Source: Propionibacteriaceae bacterium AM104-82
GTDB taxonomy: Bacteria > Actinomycetota > Actinomycetes > Propionibacteriales > Propionibacteriaceae
Reading direction: 5' to 3'
DNA length: 64,000 nucleotides
Assembly (NCBI GenBank): GCA_027658995.1
Contig: JAQDQK010000013.1
Coordinates: forward strand, 1-64,000
Part shown: positions 43,635-50,545 of the stretch, one piece after another
Numbering within the stretch: position 1 is the first letter of the stretch
Layout: each line of letters starts with the position of its first letter
Made by a program: the position numbers and the translations under genes
Notes under the pieces: generated by a model
The model's database searches: none
What the model was told of the DNA's origin: nothing
What the model saw: the letters and a program-made list of their open reading frames with translations, nothing else

Positions 43635-44600
43635 TCAGGCGTCCTTTCGCATCTGGACGACGTTGTAGATCACGATCGGCAACACAAGGATGAACAGGAT
43701 CACCGCGAGTGCTGCGCCGGTGCCGTATTCGAAGTAGCGGAACGAGTAGTTGTAGAACTCGAGCGCGAGCACCGAGGTGTTGAACTGGCCGCCGGTCATG
43801 GTGCGGACCACATCGAAGACCTTCAGCGTGGCGATGCCGACGGTGGTGAGCACCACCACGAGCGAGCCACGGATGCTCGGCAGCGTGATGAAGCGGAACA
43901 GCCGCCACCCGGTGGTGCCGTCGATCTTTGCGGCCTCGATGATGTCGTCAGGGATGGCCTTGATGGCCGCCGACAGCACCGTCATCGCGAAGCCCGCCTG
44001 GATCCAGACCATCACGATGATCAGCCAGAACGTGTTCCACCCGCGGGCCTGCATGAAGTCCACGGGGTCGGCCCCGAAGAACGTGAGGATGGCGTTGAAC
44101 AGGCCGACCTGCGTCTGCCCGGGGCCGCGCACGTCGTAGACGAACTTCCAGATGATGGAGGCGCCGACCATCGAGATGGCCATCGGCAGGAAGATCAGGG
44201 CCTTTGCGAACGCCTCGAACCGGGAGCGGTCGACGAGGATCGCGTAGGCGAGTCCGATGACAGTCGCGAGCACCGGGACCGCCAACACCCACACGATGGT
44301 GTTGAGCAGCGGGCCGAGCAGTTCAGGGCTCTTGAACACCGTAGCGAAGTTGTGGAGGGTGAAGCCCTGGTCGCCTGTCGGGCCGCCGAAGGCCTGCCGG
44401 ATGGTCAGCACCGCTGGCCACACCAGTCCCGCGAGCAGCATGATCAGCACGGGCAGGATGTAGACGAGGCCCTGCAGTCGGTCGCTCGTCCTGGACTTGA
44501 GCCTGCCCACCAGCCAGGCGATCCCGACGATCAGAGCGACCACGGCGGCGAAGATGATGATCGCGAGGATCATCTCGATGAACTTGTCTGCGATTTTCAT
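43635..44600 (-). CDS. Carbohydrate ABC transporter permease (MalF/AglF-like)
   Basis: A 321-residue permease with about six to seven helices; the EAA loop reads DIIEAAKIDGTTGWRLFRFI followed by TLPSIRG. ATG at 44600 chosen with AAGGAGG nine bases upstream. In the operon SBP-MalF-MalG without an ATP-binding gene, so a shared MsiK-type ATPase is expected, as in other actinobacteria. Confidence 0.92.
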   Translation of the reverse strand: MKIADKFIEMILAIIIFAAVVALIVGIAWLVGRLKSRTSDRLQGLVYILPVLIMLLAGLVWPAVLTIRQAFGGPTGDQGFTLHNFATVFKSPELLGPLLNTIVWVLAVPVLATVIGLAYAILVDRSRFEAFAKALIFLPMAISMVGASIIWKFVYDVRGPGQTQVGLFNAILTFFGADPVDFMQARGWNTFWLIIVMVWIQAGFAMTVLSAAIKAIPDDIIEAAKIDGTTGWRLFRFITLPSIRGSLVVVLTTVGIATLKVFDVVRTMTGGQFNTSVLALEFYNYSFRYFEYGTGAALAVILFILVLPIVIYNVVQMRKDA

Positions 44601-44633
44601 GCGCGCCAACCTCCTTGTTGCTGCACGAAAGCC

Positions 44634-44666
44634 GGTGGGGCGACGACTGATTGTCGCCACCCCACC
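44634..44666 (-). terminator. Intercistronic hairpin between SBP and permease genes
   Basis: GGTGGGGCGAC at 44634-44644 pairs with GTCGCC and CCCCACC at 44653-44666, with one bulged A. It lies between the stop of the binding protein (44686) and the start of the first permease (44600). Such hairpins often protect the upstream mRNA or reduce read-through, giving more binding protein than permease. Confidence 0.6.
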
Positions 44667-44685
44667 GACATCGATGGTTAGAGCG

Positions 44686-46080
44686 TTACTGAGGCCAGGA
44701 CTGCTCGATGAAGTCGAGGGTCTCGTTGGTCGGCTTGCCGGTGATCCAGTCGGTCATGCCCTTCCAGAACGTTCCGGCGCCCACCTTGGAGGGCATCATG
44801 TCGGAACCGTCGAAGCGGAACACGGCCTTCTCGTCCTGCAGCGTCTCGGCGGAGAGGCGGTCGACCGGCGAGACGAGGTTGTCGATCTCGAGGCCCTTGT
44901 TCGCGGAGACCCAGCCACCGTTGGGCGTCGACTTGGCCTTCTCGTTGGCCCATTCCGAGCTGGAGAGGTAGGTCTGGAACGCCTTGACCTCGGGACGGTC
45001 GGCGAAGGCCGCGACGAACTCACCGCCGCCGAGGACCGGCTTCTCGTCCGCGTTGTTCGACGGCAGGTAGAACGCCCACACGTCGCCGTCCTCGGCGACC
45101 TTGGTGCCCTCGGGCCAGTTGGCGGCGTAGAACGAGGCCTGACGGTGCATGTAGCAGCCACCGGTCAGGATCGGCTGGCCGCCGTCCTGGAAGGTGGTGG
45201 TCGCGATGGAGTTGACGTCGCCGAAGCCGCCGTTGACGAACTTCGGATCCTTCAGGATCGCGCCTGCCTGGTCGAGGGCCGTTGCGACCTGCGGGTCGTT
45301 GAACGGGATCTCGTGGGCGACCCACTTGTCGTAGACGTCGGGGCCCGCGGTGCGAAGCATCATGTCCTCGAGCCAGTCGGTGCCCGGCCAGCCGGTCGCG
45401 TCGCCGGAGCCGAAGCCGGCGCACCAGGGCTTGGCGTTGGCGTCATCGGCCGCGATCTTCTGGGTCAGGGCCATCAGGTCGTCCCAGGTCGCGGGAACCT
45501 CGTAGCCCTTCTCCGTGAAGGTCTTTGGCGAGTACCACACGTAGGACTTCACGTTGGCGCCGAGCGGGGCGGCGTAGAACTTGCCGTCGACGGAGCCGTA
45601 GCCCTTCCATGCCGGGTCGAAGAACTCGTCGACGTTGGCTGCGGTCTCGGCGGGGGCCTCAACGACCTTGCCTGTCTCCTTGACGAGCGTCTGGAGCAGG
45701 CCTGGCTGCGGGACGTAGGCGATGTCAGGCGCGTTGCCGCCCTTGACGCGGACGAGCAACTGGGCCTCGAACTCCTTCGAGCCCTCGTACTGCACGTCGA
45801 CGCCGGTGCACTCCTCGAAGGGCTTCCACGAGTCGATGTGGGGCTGGTCCTCAGGGGCGATGATCGAGGTGTAGACCGTGACGGTCGTGCCCTTGAGGTC
45901 GCCGAAGGCCTCGTAGGGGGCGCAGTCGAACGCGCCCGCGGCGGTGGTGCCGCCCGGCGAGGCGGGCGTGCCCGCGCCTGGCGAGTTGGGGGTTTCGGCG
46001 GTGTCCGCGCATCCGCTCAGCAGGACTGCGAGCGTCAGGCCGGAGGTCACCGCGATGGATTTGAGCATTCGACGAGCCAC
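44686..46080 (-). CDS. Sugar ABC transporter substrate-binding lipoprotein (alpha-glucoside AglE-like)
   Basis: A 464-residue family 1 extracellular solute-binding protein. Lipoprotein signal: MLKSIAVTSGLTLAVLLSGC with Cys as the acylation site, followed by a Pro/Gly/Thr linker. GNAPDIAYVPQPGLLQTLV and CAGFGSGDATGWPGTDWLED resemble AglE/alpha-glucoside binders; the ligand is inferred. GTG at 46080 with AAGGAG eight bases before. Expressed from the promoter at 46187-46224; first gene of a three-gene operon. Confidence 0.88.
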   Translation of the reverse strand: MARRMLKSIAVTSGLTLAVLLSGCADTAETPNSPGAGTPASPGGTTAAGAFDCAPYEAFGDLKGTTVTVYTSIIAPEDQPHIDSWKPFEECTGVDVQYEGSKEFEAQLLVRVKGGNAPDIAYVPQPGLLQTLVKETGKVVEAPAETAANVDEFFDPAWKGYGSVDGKFYAAPLGANVKSYVWYSPKTFTEKGYEVPATWDDLMALTQKIAADDANAKPWCAGFGSGDATGWPGTDWLEDMMLRTAGPDVYDKWVAHEIPFNDPQVATALDQAGAILKDPKFVNGGFGDVNSIATTTFQDGGQPILTGGCYMHRQASFYAANWPEGTKVAEDGDVWAFYLPSNNADEKPVLGGGEFVAAFADRPEVKAFQTYLSSSEWANEKAKSTPNGGWVSANKGLEIDNLVSPVDRLSAETLQDEKAVFRFDGSDMMPSKVGAGTFWKGMTDWITGKPTNETLDFIEQSWPQ

Positions 46081-46186
46081 TGGTCGAACTCCTTCCGGGT
46101 TGATTCCAGGACAGCCGTGTCCTGGTGGTAACCCTGATCACTATTGCGGAGGTTGCACCGGGCGTCTCCCTCAAACTCGTCACGTT

Positions 46187-46224
46187 TGCATAACGATCCC
46201 ACCCCTTCGTTGCAAGAAACTTTC
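46187..46224 (-). promoter_or_regulatory. Promoter with LacI-type operator for the sugar ABC operon
   Basis: On the minus strand TTGCAA (46210-46215) and TATGCA (46187-46192) are spaced 17 bases, a good -35/-10 pair. GAAACTTTC (46216-46224) adjoins the -35 box; GAAASTTTC-like sequences are operators of LacI-family sugar regulators in actinobacteria. Transcription would start about 100 bases before the binding-protein gene. No LacI gene is in the window. Confidence 0.55.
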
Positions 46225-46327
46225 GGCCAGTTCCTGAATGGGAGGTTGACAAGGTGATTCGCCTGAGGCGTCGCCGAAACGCCGTGAGGTGAACGATCAA
46301 ATCCGCCCACACCGGGTAATGCGAGGC

Positions 46328-47119
46328 TCAGCCGACCAGTTGGTCGATGCGCTCCAGCACCAGCCCCGGGCGCCGCTCCGGCGCCGTGGCCGCCACGTCG
46401 GCACGCGAGGAGTCCCCCGTCAGGACGAGGGCAGATGCCATCCCGGCTCGGTGCGCCAGTTCGATGTCGGTGCCGAGCCTGTCGCCGACCATCACGCAGC
46501 GCGCCGGGTCGACGTCGAGGCCCGCGAGGGCGGCCTCGGCCATCGCCGGGTCGGGCTTGCCGAGCACGGCCCGGCAGGTGGTGCCGGTGCATGCCTCGAT
46601 CGCCGCGACCATAGCGGCGCAGTCTGGCTCGCCGCGCCCGCCCGGGAACGGGCAGTACCTGTCCGGGTTCGTCGCGATCAGGAAGGCTCGCTTGTGGAAC
46701 CAGATCGCGTCGAAGGCGATCTGCAACTTGCGGTACTCGAAGCCCCGGTCGTAGGAGGCGACCACGATGTCGATCTCTGCCGGGTCCTCGCTCATCGCGA
46801 TCCCCGCCGCCTCGAAGGCCTCGATCAGCGGGCGCTCCGCGATCGGGAACACCACCGCGTCAGGGTGATGGGTCCGCAGCCAGTGAGTCGTGACGGTGAC
46901 GGTGTTGACGACGTCCTGCGGGTCGGTCGGGATGCCGAGCGCCGTCAACTTCTCGGCGTACTGCGCGGGCGCCTTGGTGGCGTTGTTCGACAGGAACCTC
47001 AGGGGCACGCCGTCGGCGCGGAGCCGGGCGATGGTCTCCGCCGCGCCGGGCAGCAGGCCGTCGCCGAGGTAGATCGTGCCGTCCAGGTCGAACAGGTAGG
47101 CGTCGAAGCGCGCGGTCAT
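46328..47119 (-). CDS. HAD-superfamily class IIA phosphatase (NagD-like)
   Basis: A 263-residue HAD hydrolase. Motif I DLDGTIYLGDG (nucleophile and acid Asp), motif II SNNATK, motif III Lys in LGKPDP, motif IV MVGDRLGTDIELA. The large cap between motifs II and III places it in class IIA (NagD/p-nitrophenyl phosphatase/glycerol phosphatase). Substrate unknown. ATG at 47119, divergent from the GntR gene. Confidence 0.88.
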   Translation of the reverse strand: MTARFDAYLFDLDGTIYLGDGLLPGAAETIARLRADGVPLRFLSNNATKAPAQYAEKLTALGIPTDPQDVVNTVTVTTHWLRTHHPDAVVFPIAERPLIEAFEAAGIAMSEDPAEIDIVVASYDRGFEYRKLQIAFDAIWFHKRAFLIATNPDRYCPFPGGRGEPDCAAMVAAIEACTGTTCRAVLGKPDPAMAEAALAGLDVDPARCVMVGDRLGTDIELAHRAGMASALVLTGDSSRADVAATAPERRPGLVLERIDQLVG

Positions 47120-47204
47120 GGGCTCCCCTCCGGGCGGTGTGCAGCCGATCTTAGGTGAGTGGCCGACGCAGGTGGACCTGACCGGGGTCGACCGTTCCTC
47201 GAGA

Positions 47205-47227
47205 CATGTATACATGAATGCATGCAT
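47205..47227. promoter_or_regulatory. Tandem palindromes in the HAD-GntR intergenic region
   Basis: CATGTATACATG at 47205-47216 is a perfect 12-bp palindrome and ATGCATGCAT at 47218-47227 a perfect 10-bp one, one base apart, just upstream of TATGGT (47234-47239) and the GntR start. Their TGTATACA core resembles FCD-type GntR operators; autoregulation is likely. Confidence 0.6.
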
Positions 47228-47245
47228 CAGGCGTATGGTGTGAAC

Positions 47246-47911
47246 GTGCAGACCATGACACTCCCCTGGGAGGACCAGACAGGCAGCCTTGCGCGGCGCG
47301 TGGCCGCCGAGACCGCGCGGGAGATCGTCGAGGAGCGGATCGGCCCCGGCGAACTGGTCACAGAAGTTGAACTGGCCGCCCGCACCGGCGTCAGCAGGAC
47401 GCCCGCCCGCGAGGCCATGGTGCAACTGGAGGCATGGGGCCTCGTCCGGTTGCTTCCCAAGAAGGGCGCCATCGTCACCGCGGTCGGCGCGACCGAGCGG
47501 CGCGACCTGCTCGCGGTTCGGTTGATGCTCGAGACCCAGGCCCTGACGGGCATCGCAGACGACGCACTCGCGGCCCTATCGACGGACCTGGACGACGCCC
47601 TCGACGCGCAGCGCTCCGCGATCACTGACGGTGACCTGCTCGGCTTCGCCGCCGCCGACTACCGCTTCCACGCAGCCGTCATCCTGGCGGGCGGCAACGC
47701 CGTCGTGGGGCAACTGCTCCAGAGCCTTGCCCCGCGGTTCGCCAGGCTGATCCATCAGGTGTGCCTGCACCGGCCCGCGCTGCTGCCCCTGCTGCTGGCC
47801 GAGCACGAGTCCCTCGCCGGGTCGGCGCGCTCGGGGGACGCGGACGGCTTCGCCCGCGCGGTCGTCGCGCACGTCGAGGACACCCACTTCGCGGAGGCGG
47901 TCGCACTGTGA
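47246..47911 (+). CDS. GntR-family transcriptional regulator (FCD subfamily)
   Basis: About 221 residues. Winged helix at residues ~10-75 (IVEERIGPGELVTEVELAARTGVSRTP in pieces: GELVTEVELAARTGVSRTPA), then an all-helical FCD ligand domain with metal-binding-type residues (DYRFHAAVI, LAEHESLAG, AVVAHVEDTHF). Starts possible at 47240, 47246 and 47255; 47246 lies seven bases past TATGGT. Overlaps the MFS gene by four bases (GTGA), so it probably controls that transporter. Confidence 0.87.
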   Translation: MQTMTLPWEDQTGSLARRVAAETAREIVEERIGPGELVTEVELAARTGVSRTPAREAMVQLEAWGLVRLLPKKGAIVTAVGATERRDLLAVRLMLETQALTGIADDALAALSTDLDDALDAQRSAITDGDLLGFAAADYRFHAAVILAGGNAVVGQLLQSLAPRFARLIHQVCLHRPALLPLLLAEHESLAGSARSGDADGFARAVVAHVEDTHFAEAVAL

Positions 47912-49128
47912 CCGCTCCGCGCCAACGGGGCTGGCTGCTCGTCGTCCCGTCGATCTTCATGCTGGCCTGGGGCGGCAACCACTTCACTCCCCTGCTGCAC
48001 CTCTACGAGGAGGTCGGCCACTACGCGCCGTGGCAGGCCAACCTGCTGCTCGGCATGTACGTCGCGGGCCTGATCCCAGGCCTGCTTCTGCTCGCGCCGC
48101 TGTCGGACCAGCACGGGCGCAGGCCGGCCCTGATCGCGGGAGCCGTCGCCAGCATCGCGGGCAGCGTGCTGCTCGCCTGCGGCTTCCACTCCTTCGTGCT
48201 GCTCTGCCTGGGACGGGTGCTGGCGGGCGTCGCCGTCGGGGCCGCGATGTCGGTGGGGACCAGTTGGGTCAAGGAACTCTCCTCTCCCCCGTTCGACGCG
48301 TCCGCCGGGTCGACGGCCGGGGCGAGGCGCGCGCTGCTGACGATGACGGGCGGGTTCGCGATCGGCGCCGCCGTGACCGGGGTGCTCGCGCAGTGGGGGC
48401 CCGCCCCGTCGGTGCTCCCCTACGTCGTGCACGCGGTCCTCACTCTCGGGGCCCTGGTCGCGCTCCTCACAGCCCCGGAATCGCTGGCGCCGGAGCGCCG
48501 CGCGCAGGGCCCGTGGTGGCGCGATCTCAGGGTCCCCTCGGCGGGTCACCGGCGCTTCGTGCGACTCGTGCTGCCCGCCGCGCCCTGGGTGTTCGCCGCC
48601 GCCGGGGTCGCCTACGCGATCATGCCCGCGACGGTCGCCGATCGACTCGGCTCGTGGTCGACGCTGTACGCGACGGTGTTGACGGTCCTGACGCTCGGAG
48701 CGGGTGCCCTGGTGCAGAACCTCGTCCCCGCCATCAACCGGGCCTCGGGAGGGCACGCACTGCTGGTGGGGATGACGGCCATGTGCGTCGGCGTCGGCCT
48801 CGCCGCCGTCGCTGCGCAGTTGCGCCAACCCGTCCTGGCGCTGGTCGTCGCGGTCGTGCTCGGCTTCGCCTACGGGGTGTGCGTCACGTCCGGGCTGATC
48901 CACGTCCAGTCGATCGCCACCCAACGCGACCTGGCCGGCCTGACCGGCGTCTACTACTCGCTTGCCTACAGCGGCTTCCTGCTGCCGAGCGTGCTCGCGG
49001 CGTCGCTACCCGTCCTCGACTACCCGTCATCGCTGCTGATCGTGGCCCTGATCTGCGTCGCCTGCGCGGCCCTCGTGGCGCGCGAATCGATCGGCGGAGC
49101 GGCCGCCGCGGCGCCGCAGGACGCCTAG
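47908..49128 (+). CDS. MFS transporter
   Basis: A 406-residue transporter with about 12 helices. The loop between helices 2 and 3 has the MFS signature LSDQHGRRPALIAG. Helices start WLLVVPSIFMLAWGGNHFTP. The C-terminal end is Ala-rich. It is co-translated with the GntR regulator; substrate probably the regulator's effector, unknown. Confidence 0.88.
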   Translation: MTAPRQRGWLLVVPSIFMLAWGGNHFTPLLHLYEEVGHYAPWQANLLLGMYVAGLIPGLLLLAPLSDQHGRRPALIAGAVASIAGSVLLACGFHSFVLLCLGRVLAGVAVGAAMSVGTSWVKELSSPPFDASAGSTAGARRALLTMTGGFAIGAAVTGVLAQWGPAPSVLPYVVHAVLTLGALVALLTAPESLAPERRAQGPWWRDLRVPSAGHRRFVRLVLPAAPWVFAAAGVAYAIMPATVADRLGSWSTLYATVLTVLTLGAGALVQNLVPAINRASGGHALLVGMTAMCVGVGLAAVAAQLRQPVLALVVAVVLGFAYGVCVTSGLIHVQSIATQRDLAGLTGVYYSLAYSGFLLPSVLAASLPVLDYPSSLLIVALICVACAALVARESIGGAAAAAPQDA

Positions 49129-49138
49129 TCTGGTCGGG
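49126..49138 (+). promoter_or_regulatory. Leaderless-type promoter: TAGTCT-N6-GTG
   Basis: TAGTCT at 49126-49131 overlaps the MFS stop codon and is six bases before the GTG of the DsrE-like gene, the same arrangement as at 11193. Confidence 0.45.
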
Positions 49139-49503
49139 TGAGCGAAGAACCAGAGGTCCCGGGAGTCGTGCTGCAGGCCTCCGGCGCGGACGCCGACCTG
49201 CCATGGAAGGCGTGGCAGTCCAGCCTGAACCTCGAGGCCGAACTGCCGGGCACCCGCATCGAGATCGTCGTGCAGGGCGCGGCCGTCGCATCCCTGATCG
49301 CGGCCCACCCCACGGCCAAGCGCCTCGTGGAGTCGATCCGCAGCAGCACGGTGGACGTCGCGGTCCTCGCCTGCGCCAACGCGCTGCGGGCACACCACGT
49401 CGACCCCTCCGATCTCGCGGAGGGCATCGACGTGGTGCCAGCGGGGATCGCCCACCTTGTCATCCGGCAGCGCGACGGCTGGAGCTACGTCCGGGTCGGC
49501 TGA
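49138..49503 (+). CDS. DsrE-like family protein
   Basis: A 121-residue alpha/beta protein: VVLQASGADADLPWKAWQSSL, IEIVVQGAAVASLI, VAVLACANALRAHHV with a Cys in the position of DsrE sulfur carriers, and VVPAGIAHLVIRQRDGW. Such proteins carry or reduce sulfur; single-Cys versions exist. Convergent with the HNH gene, stops two bases apart. Confidence 0.78.
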   Translation: MSEEPEVPGVVLQASGADADLPWKAWQSSLNLEAELPGTRIEIVVQGAAVASLIAAHPTAKRLVESIRSSTVDVAVLACANALRAHHVDPSDLAEGIDVVPAGIAHLVIRQRDGWSYVRVG

Positions 49504-49505
49504 GC

Positions 49506-50066
49506 TCAGCCCGCCTTCAGCATCCGCCATACCTCGGCCTGGACTCCGGCGTACTGCCTGACGTCGACGCGGGGGTCGAACAGCAGGCGCATGCCCGCCT
49601 CGTCGGGCGTCCGGTCTGCCTTGTCCTGGTTGCACCCGGCGCACGCGGCGACCAGGTTGCCCCACGTCCATCCGCCTCCCCGGCACGCCGGGAAGATGTG
49701 GTCGACGGTGCCGGCGAACCCGCCGCAGTAGGCGCAGGTCCATCCGTCGCGCCGCAGGATGTCGAAGCGCGACGCCCTGCTGTGCAGGTCGGGGGCGCGC
49801 CGGAACGGGATCTCGACCCAGTGGTTGAGCCGCACGATGACGGGCCAGCCCATGTCGACCGAACCGCCTGCCGAGCGCACCCTGCGGGTGGTGTGGACCT
49901 TGAACGGGGTGTAGACGTCGTCCAGGATCCCCGTCACCGCGCGGGTCCAGTGCACCTCGCCCTTCACGTCGTAGTCGAGACCGATCACGAACGTGGTGGC
50001 GCTGTGCTCCTGAAGGGACGCAGGCGCGATGTCGCCGTGCGGACGTTGTCTCAGTCGGATCGTCAT
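49506..50066 (-). CDS. HNH endonuclease
   Basis: A 186-residue protein. The HNH finger at residues ~110-160 has CAYCGG, the catalytic segment VDHIFPACRGG with His, then CAGCNQDKADRTPDEAG. The N-terminal 100 residues (VIGLDYDVKGEVHWTRAVTG) are conserved in actinobacterial HNH proteins of this kind. Role in DNA repair, phage defence or mobile DNA is unknown. AAGGAGG is at the RBS. The upstream 200 bases hold a possible leader ORF and a terminator (see findings). Confidence 0.87.
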   Translation of the reverse strand: MTIRLRQRPHGDIAPASLQEHSATTFVIGLDYDVKGEVHWTRAVTGILDDVYTPFKVHTTRRVRSAGGSVDMGWPVIVRLNHWVEIPFRRAPDLHSRASRFDILRRDGWTCAYCGGFAGTVDHIFPACRGGGWTWGNLVAACAGCNQDKADRTPDEAGMRLLFDPRVDVRQYAGVQAEVWRMLKAG

Positions 50067-50111
50067 GATCGGCCTCCTTTCTGGCAAGGCTGTGATGAGG
50101 GGTACGAAAAA

Positions 50112-50140
50112 GGCCCCGTGGGAACGTGTCCCTCGGGGCC
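50112..50140 (-). terminator. Terminator or attenuator upstream of the HNH gene
   Basis: GGCCCCG (50112-50118) plus GGGA pair with TCCC plus CGGGGCC (50134-50140) around ACGTG; on the minus strand it is followed by a run of five T. It lies between the small ORF at 50164-50274 and the HNH start. An alternative hairpin CTCGGG/CCCGAG (50132-50144) overlaps its 5' arm on the minus strand. Confidence 0.8.
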
Positions 50141-50163
50141 CGAGATAGGCATTCGACGCTCGT

Positions 50164-50274
50164 CTAGCTGCGAGGTCGGAGAGACAGGTGTGGGAGTTCG
50201 CAGGTCAGCGCTGCGCCAAGTTCCGGGCGCGCGACATAGGCCGAACCGGCCTTTGACAGTCGCTGGCTGAGCAT
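50164..50274 (-). CDS. Candidate small ORF/leader peptide (36 residues)
   Basis: ATG-to-TAG ORF of 36 residues starting LSQRLSKAGSAYVARPEL and ending LPHLSLRPRS. Its stop lies 24 bases before the terminator-like hairpin preceding the HNH gene. The ribosome-binding site is weak (GAGAGTG). It could be a regulatory leader, a small protein or noncoding RNA, and no homologue is known to me. Confidence 0.35.
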   Translation of the reverse strand: MLSQRLSKAGSAYVARPELGAALTCELPHLSLRPRS

Positions 50275-50355
50275 GATCGTCACTCTCGTCTCGATGAAAA
50301 TTCCTCGAACAGGGTAACAGCTTGGGCGGGTGTCCGGCAGGGGGCGCGACTCGAC

Positions 50356-50460
50356 TTGAGCATGTTTGGTTGCTCGATGCTCTCCGCGGCCTAGTTGCTC
50401 GATGCTCTCCGCGGCCTAGTTGAACGTGCCAATCGGAAACGAGTTACCAAACATGCTCAA
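50356..50460. repeat. 105-bp element with 15-bp perfect terminal inverted repeats
   Basis: TTGAGCATGTTTGGT (50356-50370) and ACCAAACATGCTCAA (50446-50460) are perfect inverted repeats; the match continues inward as CTCG/CGAG after two mismatched bases. Inside, a 25-base unit beginning TTGCTCGATGCTC and ending GCGGCCTAG is present twice in tandem (50370-50394, 50395-50419). No target-site duplication is evident. No gene inside. The gap 50067-50545 otherwise holds only the small ORF, its terminator, and the promoter of the next gene. Confidence 0.75.
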
Positions 50461-50545
50461 CGCAGGACCCTCACCGAGCCGTGTGGCCGGGCGAGGTCGA
50501 CGCGGACCCGCCTGCGCGGAACGTTGAGTGGGTAGCCTCGTCGAC

